Below are positions 40,908-50,855 of a stretch of DNA of 64,000 bases, piece by piece. The notes beneath the pieces are model-generated. The model ran no database searches. It saw nothing but the letters and a program-made list of their open reading frames with translations, and was not told where the DNA came from. Origin of the DNA: Prochlorococcus sp. HOT208_60m_808G21 (GTDB lineage Bacteria; Cyanobacteriota; Cyanobacteriia; PCC-6307; Cyanobiaceae); the NCBI GenBank assembly GCA_002026015.1, contig MWOY01000106.1, positions 1-64,000 of the forward strand. Direction: 5' to 3'. Position numbers and translations under genes: made by a program. The first letter of the stretch is position 1. Each line of letters starts with the position of its first letter.

Positions 40908-42449
40908 ATGAATGATTATTTTGAAAAAATACTTCAAGCTGAAGTCTATGAAGTAGCAAAAAAAACACCACTTGAGAAAGCTCATAACCTAAGTAATACA
41001 CTTAATAATGAAGTTTTTCTAAAAAGAGAAGATCTTCAAGACGTATTTTCATTTAAAATAAGAGGGGCATATAACAAGATGAGTAAGCTAAGCAAGTCAC
41101 AGCTAACTCAGGGAGTAATTACTTCAAGTGCTGGTAATCATGCTCAAGGAGTTGCACTTAGTGCTCTCAAGTTAAATTGCCAAGCAACTATATTAATGCC
41201 CATTACAACACCTTTAGTAAAAGTTAATGCAGTAAAAAATTTAAAAGCAAAAGTTATATTATTCGGTGATAATTACGATGAGACTTACAAAGAGGCAATA
41301 AGGATTAGCCAAGAAAGCAATTTATGTTTTATTCATCCATTTGATGATCCAGAAGTAATAGCAGGACAAGGGACTATAGCTATTGAACTTGAACAGCAAT
41401 TAAAGAAAAAACCTTATGCAATATATATTGCTGTTGGTGGCGGTGGATTGATATCAGGAATATCTCTATACATTAAAAAAATATGGCCTGAAGTTAAAAT
41501 AATTGGTGTAGAGCCTGAAGATGCAGACGCTATGACAAAATCCTTGGAAGAATCAAAAATTGTGGAATTATCTTCTGTCGGTCAATTTGCAGATGGAGTG
41601 GCGGTTAAAAAAATTGGTAAAAATACATTTAATATTGGAAGAAAATATATAGATAAGATGATTAGGGTTAATACCGATGAAATATGTGCTGCTATAAAAG
41701 ATGTTTTTGAGGATACTAGATCAATACTAGAACCAGCAGGAGCATTATCAATTGCAGGAATGAAAAAAGATATTTTGAATTCGAATCATTCAAATAAAAA
41801 AATGGTTGCGATTGCATGTGGTGCAAATATGAATTTTGAGCGCCTCAGATTTGTAGCAGAAAGAGCAGAACTTGGAGAGTGTAAAGAAGTAATGATGGCA
41901 GTTGAAATTCCGGAACATGCCGGCAGTTTAATTGATTTTTGCAAGTTACTTGATAATAGAAACTTAACAGAATTTAGCTATAGAATGTCGAATTCTAAAA
42001 ATGCCCAGATCTTTGTAGGAGTTGAAGTCTATGGATTAAATGATAAAAATATTCTTTTAAATAAATTTAGAAATTCGCAATACACATTTATCGATATAAG
42101 TGATGATGAATTATCTAAAAATCATCTGCGACATATGGTAGGAGGAAGATTACCAAAGAATTTTAAAGAAATGAATAATAGAAACTTTGTTGAGCTTTTA
42201 TACAGATTTGAGTTTCCTGAAAGACCTGGAGCATTAATAAATTTTTTAAATAATATGAAATCTGATTGGTCGATAAGCGTATTTCACTATAGGAATTATG
42301 GTGCTGATGTAGGGAAAATAGTTATTGGAGTTTTAATCGATAGAAATGAAATACTAGAGTGGAATAAATTTGTAAGAATTCTGGGCTATAAATTCTGGGA
42401 TGAGACTCAAAACGATACATATAAATTATTCCTAGGTGCAATAGATTAA
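40908..42449 (+). CDS. ilvA: Threonine ammonia-lyase (biosynthetic, with two ACT-like domains)
   Basis: LKREDLQDVFSFKIRGAYNKM; VITSSAGNHAQGVALSA; VGGGGLISGISLY; C-terminal regulatory repeats. Confidence 0.96.
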   Translation: MNDYFEKILQAEVYEVAKKTPLEKAHNLSNTLNNEVFLKREDLQDVFSFKIRGAYNKMSKLSKSQLTQGVITSSAGNHAQGVALSALKLNCQATILMPITTPLVKVNAVKNLKAKVILFGDNYDETYKEAIRISQESNLCFIHPFDDPEVIAGQGTIAIELEQQLKKKPYAIYIAVGGGGLISGISLYIKKIWPEVKIIGVEPEDADAMTKSLEESKIVELSSVGQFADGVAVKKIGKNTFNIGRKYIDKMIRVNTDEICAAIKDVFEDTRSILEPAGALSIAGMKKDILNSNHSNKKMVAIACGANMNFERLRFVAERAELGECKEVMMAVEIPEHAGSLIDFCKLLDNRNLTEFSYRMSNSKNAQIFVGVEVYGLNDKNILLNKFRNSQYTFIDISDDELSKNHLRHMVGGRLPKNFKEMNNRNFVELLYRFEFPERPGALINFLNNMKSDWSISVFHYRNYGADVGKIVIGVLIDRNEILEWNKFVRILGYKFWDETQNDTYKLFLGAID

Positions 42450-42479
42450 ATATAGGGTAAATTAGGAAAGATTTCGGTA

Positions 42480-43013
42480 ATTAAAATCAATCAATCTGAT
42501 CTAAATACCACGCCAATATCTGATATAGATCTAGTTACTAAAGTTGAAGCTGTTCTATATTTGAAAGGCAGGCCAATAACAAAAAAGGATCTCTCAGAAA
42601 TTACTAATTCTGATATCAACTCAATAAATGATGCAATTAAAGATCTAAAAAATAAATACTCTAATCCCAACTCAGCAATTGAATTAAATACTGTTAACAA
42701 CAGTTTTTCTCTCGAACTAAAATCTAGTCTTAATGAATTCGTCGATGATTTACTTCCTTCTGATTTAAAAACATCCGAATTAAGGACATTGGCTACTATT
42801 GCTATCAAAAAAAAGATCCTCCAATCGGATCTTATACTTCTTCGAGGTTCAGGAGCGTATGATCATATTAAAGAATTATTAGAAAAGAAATTTATCGTCA
42901 AACGGAAGCAAAAAGACGGTAGATCATATTGGTTATCATTATCAGAAAAGTTTTTTCAAACTTTTGCTGTAAGTAATGAATATCTCTCAAATATAGGAAG
43001 CAATAATAATTAA
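42480..43013 (+). CDS. scpB: Segregation and condensation protein ScpB (start uncertain; probably a non-canonical ATT)
   Basis: VTKVEAVLYLKGRPITKKDLSEI...SELRTLATIAIKKKILQSDLILLRGSGAYDHIKELLEKKFIVKRKQKDGRSYWLSLSEKFFQTF; open frame continues upstream to a TAG at 42453. Confidence 0.85.
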   Translation: MKINQSDLNTTPISDIDLVTKVEAVLYLKGRPITKKDLSEITNSDINSINDAIKDLKNKYSNPNSAIELNTVNNSFSLELKSSLNEFVDDLLPSDLKTSELRTLATIAIKKKILQSDLILLRGSGAYDHIKELLEKKFIVKRKQKDGRSYWLSLSEKFFQTFAVSNEYLSNIGSNNN

Positions 43014-43061
43014 GCAGCAATTATAAGTAAATGTTAGAATCTATTTAATTCCGAAAAGATA

Positions 43062-43340
43062 ATGTTATCTGAGATTTTTGCAGTTCTGGGCCAAACTTTA
43101 TCAATTTATTCTTTCATATTGATAATAAGAATTTTACTTACCTGGTTTCCTGGGATAGATTGGAGTAACGGTGTTTTATCTGCATTAACTTCTATAACAG
43201 ATCCTTATTTAAATATTTTTAGAGGTATTATCCCTCCAATAGGTGGATTTGATATTTCATCTTTATTAGCTTTTTTACTTTTAAATGTTATTCAAAATTT
43301 AATTACAAATCTCCAGTATGCCAGCTTAGGTTATGGTTGA
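43062..43340 (+). CDS. YggT family membrane protein
   Basis: ILIIRILLTWFPGIDWSNGVLSALTSITDPYLNIFRGIIPPIGGFDISSLLAFLLLNVI. Confidence 0.9.
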   Translation: MLSEIFAVLGQTLSIYSFILIIRILLTWFPGIDWSNGVLSALTSITDPYLNIFRGIIPPIGGFDISSLLAFLLLNVIQNLITNLQYASLGYG

Positions 43341-43342
43341 AT

Positions 43343-43672
43343 TTATCTATCATCTCCAGATCCTCTTATCTTTCCTTTAGCAGCTCTTAATTTTAATTTT
43401 TCAAGGTTTTGTAATGCAACATCCTCTAAATTAAAATTTAATTCTGTACAAAGATTTGATATGTACCACAAAACATCTCCTAACTCTTTTTTAATAGCTA
43501 ATTTCGATTCGTTATCAAATATTCCATTATTATCTCTTATAACCTTTTTTACTTTTTCTGCCACCTCACCAGCCTCTCCCACTAAACCAAGAGTTGGATA
43601 AATATTATTTGAGCCTAAATCTGGATATTGTGCTGTTTCTCTAGCTTTTTTCTGATAAGTTTTAAAATCCAT
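43343..43672 (-). CDS. MazG-like nucleotide pyrophosphohydrolase
   Basis: TLGLVGEAGEVAEKVKKVIRDNNG...IKKELGDVLWYISNLC. Confidence 0.9.
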   Translation of the reverse strand: MDFKTYQKKARETAQYPDLGSNNIYPTLGLVGEAGEVAEKVKKVIRDNNGIFDNESKLAIKKELGDVLWYISNLCTELNFNLEDVALQNLEKLKLRAAKGKIRGSGDDR

Positions 43673-43733
43673 AACTTAAATAACTAACTTTGGGTATGGT
43701 AAATTTATTTATATCTAGCAATATTATCTATAT

Positions 43734-45524
43734 ATGTCGAATATTGATTTAAAAAGAAGAACAAAAATAGTAGCAACTATTGGACCAGCAACTCAATCTG
43801 AAGAGATAATTACAGATTTAATTAAAGCTGGAGTAACAACATTCAGATTAAATTTCTCACATGGAGATCATAAAGATCATGCTGAGAGAATAAGAACCAT
43901 AAGGGAAGTATCAAAAAAGTTAGATATAGATATTGGAATATTGCAAGACCTTCAAGGACCTAAAATACGATTAGGGCGCTTTAAAGATGGACCAGTAAAA
44001 ATTAAAAAAGGCGATAAATTCACCCTTACATCAAATGAAGTCGAATGTACAAATGCTATTGCAAATGTAACCTACGACAAACTTTCTCAAGAAGTTAGCG
44101 AAGGGAAAAGAATACTTTTAGATGATGGAAAAATAGAAATGATTGTAGAAAAAGTTGATATAAAAGCTAATAATTTGGAGTGTATGGTAACTGTAGGAGG
44201 GGTTCTTTCAAATAATAAAGGTGTTAATTTCCCAGATGTTCAATTATCAGTAAAAGCTTTGACAGAAAAAGATAAGGAGGATTTAAAATTCGGTCTATCT
44301 GAAGGGGTTGATTGGATCGCCCTAAGTTTCGTAAGAAATCCATCCGATATAAACGAGATAAAGGATTTAATAAATAAAAATGGTCATTCAACTCCCGTAG
44401 TCGCAAAAATAGAAAAATTTGAAGCAATTGATCAAATTGATACAGTATTACCTTTGTGTGATGGGGTTATGGTTGCAAGAGGTGATTTAGGAGTAGAAAT
44501 GCCTGCTGAAGAAGTTCCTCTTTTACAAAAGGAATTAATAAGGAAAGCTAATTCTTTAGGTATCCCCATAATTACAGCGACTCAAATGCTTGACTCTATG
44601 GCTTCGAATCCAAGACCAACAAGGGCCGAAGTTAGTGATGTTGCAAATGCAATTCTGGATGGGACAGATGCTGTAATGCTTTCAAATGAAACTGCAGTTG
44701 GCGATTATCCTGTAGAGGCAGTAGAAACGATGGCAACTATAGCAAGGAGAATTGAAAGGGATTATCCACTAAAAGCTATTGAGAGCCACTTACCTAGTAC
44801 CATCCCAAATGCTATTAGTGCAGCAGTAAGTAATATAGCTAGACAACTTGATGCCGGAGCTATCATCCCTTTAACAAAATCAGGCTCTACCGCTCGAAAT
44901 GTAAGTAAATTCAGACCACCAACACCTATCTTGGCAACTACTACAGAGAGAAGTGTAGCGAGAAGATTACAACTTGTTTGGGGAGTTACTCCCATAGTAG
45001 TTAAAAATGATGAAAGAACTGCAAAAACTTTTAGTTTAGCTATGCAAATTGCTCAGGAAATGAGGATACTAAATCAAGGAGATTTAGTAGTTCAAACTGC
45101 AGGCACATTAACTGGAATAAGTGGTTCTACAGATTTAATAAAAGTCGGCTTAGTAAGAAAAATTGTATCAAGAGGAATTTCAATAGGGGAAATCGGTGTA
45201 ACAGGTAAAGCAAGAATAATAAAAAATAATCTAGATATATCATTAATTTGTCCAGGAGAAATATTATTTGTTCCTGAAGAATTAATGAAAAATATTCCAC
45301 TCAGTAAAAATATTGCGGGCATCGTTACTAACCAAAATGTAAATGATGTTTATTCTTTGTTTAACAAAAATAATAAAAAGATTTCTACAATTTGTAATTT
45401 AGAAAATATGGATGATCATCAAATTAGCAATGGCGACCTTATTACACTGCAGCTAAATGAAGGTGTTATATACATGGGGCAAATTGAAGATGATGATGCA
45501 TTAGATAAATATAAATATGTCTAG
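43734..45524 (+). CDS. pyk: Pyruvate kinase
   Basis: RRTKIVATIGPATQ; TFRLNFSHGDHKDH; VMVARGDLGVEMPAEEVPLLQKELI; C-terminal PEP-utilising-like extension. Confidence 0.97.
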   Translation: MSNIDLKRRTKIVATIGPATQSEEIITDLIKAGVTTFRLNFSHGDHKDHAERIRTIREVSKKLDIDIGILQDLQGPKIRLGRFKDGPVKIKKGDKFTLTSNEVECTNAIANVTYDKLSQEVSEGKRILLDDGKIEMIVEKVDIKANNLECMVTVGGVLSNNKGVNFPDVQLSVKALTEKDKEDLKFGLSEGVDWIALSFVRNPSDINEIKDLINKNGHSTPVVAKIEKFEAIDQIDTVLPLCDGVMVARGDLGVEMPAEEVPLLQKELIRKANSLGIPIITATQMLDSMASNPRPTRAEVSDVANAILDGTDAVMLSNETAVGDYPVEAVETMATIARRIERDYPLKAIESHLPSTIPNAISAAVSNIARQLDAGAIIPLTKSGSTARNVSKFRPPTPILATTTERSVARRLQLVWGVTPIVVKNDERTAKTFSLAMQIAQEMRILNQGDLVVQTAGTLTGISGSTDLIKVGLVRKIVSRGISIGEIGVTGKARIIKNNLDISLICPGEILFVPEELMKNIPLSKNIAGIVTNQNVNDVYSLFNKNNKKISTICNLENMDDHQISNGDLITLQLNEGVIYMGQIEDDDALDKYKYV

Positions 45525-46749
45525 GAATATCTCAATAAAAGAAGCCTTAGCTATGGCCACAAAAACCTTAGTTTCGAACAAATTGAGAAGTTCGTTAACA
45601 ATGCTTGGGATTATTATAGGAAATGCATCAGTTATTACACTTGTTGGACTTGGAAGAGGTGCTCAAACATTAGCAAAAAACCAATTAAGTAATTTAGGTG
45701 CAAATGTTTTATTCATTGTTCCTGGAAATAATGACACAAGAAGAAGAGGTATTTCATTTCCTAAAAACCTAGTTTTAGAAGATGCAATAGCGATAAGCAA
45801 TCAAGTCCCAACAGTTAAAAAAGTTGCTCCTCAAATCTCTGCTAACGAGATAGTACAATCAAATTCTAAAAGCCTTAATATATCGATTGCTGGAGTTACT
45901 CCTGAATTTCTCGAAGTAAGAAGCTTTGAAGTAGACAAGGGAAGATTTTTATCTAAAAGTGATGTTAATAGTGCAAGAAGTTATGTTGTTATAGGTCCTG
46001 ATCTTAAAAACGAATTTTTCAAAGATAAAACTTCCTCACTTGGGAAAAAAATCAGAATTAAAGATCATACTTATGAAATTATCGGAACATTAAAACCAAA
46101 AGGTGCTGTATTTGGAAGTAATCAAGACAAAAATGCTTATATACCATTAACCACCATGGTAAATAGAATTACTGGGAAGGACCCTACCTATGGTGTAAGT
46201 TTAAGCTTCATTAGTGTGGAAGCGATAAATAAAAATGCAACTAGTGCCGCAAAATTCCAAATTACAAACTTATTAAGGCAAAGACATAAAATAATAAGAG
46301 ATGATGACTTTGCAGTTAGGTCGCAAGAAGATGCATTGAATATAGTTACCAACATAACAAGTGGGTTAACTTTTTTATTGGCGGGTATTGGGGCAGTATC
46401 TTTAGTTGTTGGAGGAATAGGAATCATGAATATTATGCTAGTTTCTGTTAGTGAAAGGACTGAAGAGATTGGTCTTAGAAAAGCAATAGGAGCTAAACAG
46501 TCAGATATATTAATTCAATTTTTAATTGAGGCATTGATTTTATCTACAATTGGAGGATTAATAGGAACAACAACAGGATTATCAGGTGTTTTTCTTTTGT
46601 CTTTGATAACTCCTCTTCCTGCATCTGTAGGAGTTACAACAACTTTTTCCACCATGATCATTTCAGGATCAATCGGTTTAATCTTTGGCGTTTTACCTGC
46701 AAAAAGAGCTTCTAAACTAGATCCCATTGTTGCCTTGAGAAGTTTATAA
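45517..46749 (+). CDS. ABC transporter permease (MacB/FtsX family)
   Basis: SLTMLGIIIGNASVITLVGLGRGAQ; LVVGGIGIMNIMLVSVSERTEEIGLRKAIGAK; LPAKRASKLDPIVALR. Confidence 0.93.
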   Translation: MSRNISIKEALAMATKTLVSNKLRSSLTMLGIIIGNASVITLVGLGRGAQTLAKNQLSNLGANVLFIVPGNNDTRRRGISFPKNLVLEDAIAISNQVPTVKKVAPQISANEIVQSNSKSLNISIAGVTPEFLEVRSFEVDKGRFLSKSDVNSARSYVVIGPDLKNEFFKDKTSSLGKKIRIKDHTYEIIGTLKPKGAVFGSNQDKNAYIPLTTMVNRITGKDPTYGVSLSFISVEAINKNATSAAKFQITNLLRQRHKIIRDDDFAVRSQEDALNIVTNITSGLTFLLAGIGAVSLVVGGIGIMNIMLVSVSERTEEIGLRKAIGAKQSDILIQFLIEALILSTIGGLIGTTTGLSGVFLLSLITPLPASVGVTTTFSTMIISGSIGLIFGVLPAKRASKLDPIVALRSL

Positions 46750-46764
46750 ATAAAATTTATAATA

Positions 46765-47334
46765 ATGCTCAATTTTTATAAATTAATTGAGATATTGGTG
46801 AGTCTTCAATCTCTTGTAATATCAACAATGCTACCTGTTTATATTCCACTACCATTTGTCGATGAATCTAATAATAGTTTTGAGATGCCTATCACTTGGC
46901 AAATTCCAACTATAATTTTATTAACACTTATATTTCATAAAAAAGTAGTTTTCAGAGCATTTTCCATATATATAATTTTAGGCTTATTTATAGCCCCAGT
47001 CTTTCATCAAGGAGGCTCAATAGGATATTTACTTACTCCAAATTTTGGTTATTTACTAGGTTTATATCCATTAATCAAAATAATTGATAATTTAAATAAA
47101 AGAAATAAAATAAATATTAGCAACTTTTTAAAAAATGGATTTATAGCAATATGTGCTATGCATGTGACTGGAATATTATACAACCTTTTACAAGTTATAT
47201 TTTACAGTCAATTTAATATATTTCTATATAATTTAGGGAAATACTCTGTAGGTAAAATTGGATATCATTTTTTAACACTTTTTCCATTATTACTACTTAT
47301 TAAACCTATCAAAAGTTTAAAACATAGCAAATAA
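46765..47334 (+). CDS. bioY: Biotin transporter BioY
   Basis: MLPVYIPLP...PITWQIPTIIL...YIILGLFIAPVFHQGGSIGYLLTPNFGYLLGLYP, BioY-type substrate-specific component. Confidence 0.82.
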   Translation: MLNFYKLIEILVSLQSLVISTMLPVYIPLPFVDESNNSFEMPITWQIPTIILLTLIFHKKVVFRAFSIYIILGLFIAPVFHQGGSIGYLLTPNFGYLLGLYPLIKIIDNLNKRNKINISNFLKNGFIAICAMHVTGILYNLLQVIFYSQFNIFLYNLGKYSVGKIGYHFLTLFPLLLLIKPIKSLKHSK

Positions 47335-47792
47335 TGATTACTAAAATACAAACAAAGTTATCTTTTTTATCCTTAAGTTTTTTTATTATTCTAATTGATC
47401 AATTTACGAAATATTTGATTTTTTATAATTATAAAAAATTTATAAATAAAGATTTTCTTTTATTTAGATTAGACTATGTAAAAAATTACGGAGCAGCATT
47501 CAACATATTTAGTGGTAATAGAATATTTTTATCTTTAATAAGTATTATTTTTTCAATATTACTTATTTATTTAATATTAAGAAAAAATACTCTAAATCAA
47601 TTTGACCTTTTTTCATATAGCTTTATTCTAGGTGGAACTATTGGTAATGGAATAGATAGAATTTTAAAAGGTTTTGTAATTGATTTTATAAATTTAAATA
47701 TTATAAATTTTCCTGTATTTAATATTGCTGATATATCTATTAATGTTGGGTTTATTTTATTACTTTTTAGAATTTTTAAAAATAAACAATAA
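47334..47792 (+). CDS. lspA: Lipoprotein signal peptidase
   Basis: IDQFTKYLIF; DYVKNYGAAFNIFSG; GNGIDRILKGFVIDFINL; FNIADISINVG. Confidence 0.93.
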   Translation: MITKIQTKLSFLSLSFFIILIDQFTKYLIFYNYKKFINKDFLLFRLDYVKNYGAAFNIFSGNRIFLSLISIIFSILLIYLILRKNTLNQFDLFSYSFILGGTIGNGIDRILKGFVIDFINLNIINFPVFNIADISINVGFILLLFRIFKNKQ

Positions 47793-47793
47793 T

Positions 47794-49293
47794 ATGAATT
47801 ACCTGAAATTAAAATATATAAAATATATTATATTTATTTTATTTCTATATATTTTATTTTCAATATTAATAAGAACAGTAAATATTTATACAATTTTATT
47901 TTTAATTATAATTATTTATATCTTTTACAAGATTGATAAAAAACTTTTTAAAAAAATAGTTTATAAAGTTATTTACAAAAATAAAAAAAATACGCTTTCA
48001 TTTAAAAATACATATGGTGCTGCCAAGATAAGTTTGGAAGGGGTTGAGAAAATTAATAAAAAAATTAACGATAAAGTAAAAGTTGAATTGTTAAATTACC
48101 AAAAAAATAAACTAGAGGCCCAATTAAAAACAGGAGATTATAACGTTACTCTTTTTGGGGCTGGTTCATCAGGAAAAACATCTATAACAAGATCTTTATT
48201 GAATAATATTGTCGGACAAACTTCAGCAAAAATAGGTACAACTAAGCAAAGTAATAGCTATAAAATTCGTATCCCAATCTTAAAAAGAAACATTAATATT
48301 GTGGATACTCCTGGTTTATTCGAACCATCTAAATTAGGAGAAGAAAGAGAAAAAGAAACAATTATACAAGCATCAAATTCTGATTTAGTTCTTTTTGTCT
48401 TAGATCAGGACATAAATAAATACGAAAACTATTTAATTAAAGAATTATTGAAAATAGGAAAAAAAATAATAATTGTTCTAAATAAATGTGATTTGAGGTC
48501 TAGAGATGAAAATAACCTGATCAAAGAAAATATAATTTCGATAACTTCCGCTAAAAAAAATAGAATTTCAGTTGTTCAAACAATTGCAGTACCTCAAAAA
48601 TCTACTTATATAAAATTAGATACTTTAAATTTAGTCCCAGAAGTAGGAAGTTTATTTAGAGAAATAATTGAAACGCTCGATAATAATGGTGAGGAATTAT
48701 TGGCGGATAATATTCTTTTTCGCTCAAATAAGTTAGGTATTAAAAGTAAAAATTTCGTTCAAGAACAAAGATATTTAATGTCAAATAAAGTGATTAATAA
48801 ATATATGTGGATAACAGGAGGAGTAATACTTGTTAATCCACTACCAGCTGTTGATTTCCTAACTACTACCTCCGTAAACCTACAAATGATAATGGAATTA
48901 TCAAAAATATATGAAATAAAACTTACAAAAAAAGATGCAAAAGATTTGGCGACATCACTGCTAAGCGCATTGGCTAAACAAGGAATATTAAAAGGGGGTC
49001 TCGCCATCATTTCTCCTGCTTTAGCTACAAGCTTGACTAAAATAATATTATCTAAATCTATTCAATCAGTTACCGCTGGCTGGTTAATAAGAATAGTAGG
49101 ACTAAGTTTGATTGAATATTTTAAAAATGGGCAAGATTGGGGAGATGGAGGAATTCAAGAAGTAGTAGATAAGATTTATAGAATAAGTAAGAGAGAGGAC
49201 ATTTTAAACAACTTCGTAAAAGAAGCTATTTCAAAAATTGAAATGAAAAAGTATTTTAAATCAAATAAAAGTTTGCCTCCATTTACTATGTAA
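47794..49293 (+). CDS. GTPase with DUF697 domain, membrane associated
   Basis: Walker A GAGSSGKTS, DTPG, NKCD; C-terminal hydrophobic DUF697-like region. Start reset to the internal ATG at 47794, after lspA. Confidence 0.88.
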   Translation: MNYLKLKYIKYIIFILFLYILFSILIRTVNIYTILFLIIIIYIFYKIDKKLFKKIVYKVIYKNKKNTLSFKNTYGAAKISLEGVEKINKKINDKVKVELLNYQKNKLEAQLKTGDYNVTLFGAGSSGKTSITRSLLNNIVGQTSAKIGTTKQSNSYKIRIPILKRNINIVDTPGLFEPSKLGEEREKETIIQASNSDLVLFVLDQDINKYENYLIKELLKIGKKIIIVLNKCDLRSRDENNLIKENIISITSAKKNRISVVQTIAVPQKSTYIKLDTLNLVPEVGSLFREIIETLDNNGEELLADNILFRSNKLGIKSKNFVQEQRYLMSNKVINKYMWITGGVILVNPLPAVDFLTTTSVNLQMIMELSKIYEIKLTKKDAKDLATSLLSALAKQGILKGGLAIISPALATSLTKIILSKSIQSVTAGWLIRIVGLSLIEYFKNGQDWGDGGIQEVVDKIYRISKREDILNNFVKEAISKIEMKKYFKSNKSLPPFTM

Positions 49294-49417
49294 AATTGGA
49301 TAATTGATCATTTAGATAAGTTCTGAAATCAAAGATAGTTATTAAGAGTAAGTAAGCAATGCAAATTGCTATAGATATAAACCCTGTTACTATTGCAATA
49401 ATTTTTGGTCTACCCAT
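49286..49417 (-). CDS. Small single-TM membrane protein, 43 aa (missed by the ORF track)
   Basis: Manual translation: MGRPKIIAIVTGFISIAICIAYLLLITIFDFRTYLNDQLSNFT*. An in-frame ATG two codons upstream (49423) is an alternative start. Confidence 0.7.
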   Translation of the reverse strand: MGRPKIIAIVTGFISIAICIAYLLLITIFDFRTYLNDQLSNFT

Positions 49418-49426
49418 ATTCATTAG

Positions 49427-50812
49427 TTAAGGATCTATAAGTCTCAAAAGTTCTTCAATATGAGATTCATTTGTATTATAATTTCCCATTACAACCCGTA
49501 AAAAATATTTACCTTTAAATTTTGGTCTAGAAAGCATAAAATTATTGTTAATTAGTTCATTAACTTTAATTTGAGTCCATGCATCAGAGTCTTTTGGCTC
49601 TAGTTTCTTTGGTAAGAATGATACAATATGAAGAGGACCTGAATATATATCAAATTTATTTTTACTAATATTTTTTATAAAAAAATCTTTTCTTTTAATT
49701 GATGATTTCAATATATTTTCTATTCCATTCAGACCTAAGAAACGTAATCCAAGCCATAGTTTGATAACCTCTGCAGGTCTAGAACCTTGTATGCCTATTT
49801 CTCCTCTGTTTATGATATCTTCTTGAGATGATAGGTATGGAAGTCCAGTAGAAAACGTATTTTCTAATGTGCTCATTTCTGAAACTAATAATAAAGATGA
49901 TGTCTTTGTAATGCCAATTATTTTTTGAGGATTTATTGTTATGGAATTAGCCTGATTAATATTATTTAAACCCTCTATTGGAATAGAAGTTATGGCAAAA
50001 ATGCCTCCAATGGAGCCATCGATATGAAGCCATATATTTCTTTCTTTGCATATTTTACTTATGTCTTTAATAGGATCAATTGCTCCTCTTACAGTTGTGC
50101 CTAGCGTGGCAACAATAGCGAATATTTTTTTATTATCAATAAAACATTTATCTATTGTTTTTCTAAGATTTTGTATATCAATACTGCCGTTACTATCAGT
50201 TTTAATCCTGATAAGATTTGCTTCATCAAGACCCATTATTCTTATACATTTAATAAAAGAGGAATGAGCATCTTCACTAACAAGTAATACAGAATTAGGA
50301 TCTGAACCTAATCCAGAATTATGTCTAGCTGCTATAAGTGCATTCAAATTACTCAAAGTACCTCCGCTAGCTGCTATGCCTCCTGAAGAATCATTAAACC
50401 CTATTTTCTTTGCAAACCATTTACATAATGATTCCTCAAGCAAAGTAATACTTGGAGACAACTCGTAAGCAAGAAGATTATTATTTAAACCAGCAGCAAT
50501 TAAATCGCCTAAAATAGAAAAAATCAAAGGTGGGGGATCCAGATGAGCTAAAGAGCCGGGATGAACTGGATTAAAAGAATTATTTAGAAGGGATTGAATA
50601 TCAGAAAACAAATCTTCTGTAGAATTACCATCCTCATCAGGCATTAAGCACTTGAAATTCTCATCAAATGGTAATGGACCATATTTATCGGCTTTAGAGA
50701 ACCAGTCACAAAGGATTTGAGTTGTTTTATTTAGGAGGCTAATTAAGTTATCGTTTGTCCCTAAATACGAAGGGAAGTATATATCTTTTTTATTAATTAA
50801 ATCTTCAGTCAT
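49427..50812 (-). CDS. Pyridoxal-dependent decarboxylase (group II family)
   Basis: PVHPGSLAHLDPPP; GIAASGGTLSNLNALIAAR; VATLGTTVRGAIDPI; WLHIDGSIGG; NPQKIIGIT. Confidence 0.88.
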   Translation of the reverse strand: MTEDLINKKDIYFPSYLGTNDNLISLLNKTTQILCDWFSKADKYGPLPFDENFKCLMPDEDGNSTEDLFSDIQSLLNNSFNPVHPGSLAHLDPPPLIFSILGDLIAAGLNNNLLAYELSPSITLLEESLCKWFAKKIGFNDSSGGIAASGGTLSNLNALIAARHNSGLGSDPNSVLLVSEDAHSSFIKCIRIMGLDEANLIRIKTDSNGSIDIQNLRKTIDKCFIDNKKIFAIVATLGTTVRGAIDPIKDISKICKERNIWLHIDGSIGGIFAITSIPIEGLNNINQANSITINPQKIIGITKTSSLLLVSEMSTLENTFSTGLPYLSSQEDIINRGEIGIQGSRPAEVIKLWLGLRFLGLNGIENILKSSIKRKDFFIKNISKNKFDIYSGPLHIVSFLPKKLEPKDSDAWTQIKVNELINNNFMLSRPKFKGKYFLRVVMGNYNTNESHIEELLRLIDP

Positions 50813-50855
50813 CAGATAAGATATCTATTAATAAGTTTATTCTTTATATTGGTAA

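Noticed and set aside
42491-42808. 105 aa ORF antisense to scpB
   Set aside because: Shadow of the scpB coding frame, which has clear family motifs.
46188-46772. ORFs antisense to the ABC permease and bioY start
   Set aside because: Antisense shadows of a conserved membrane protein; no start context or family signal.
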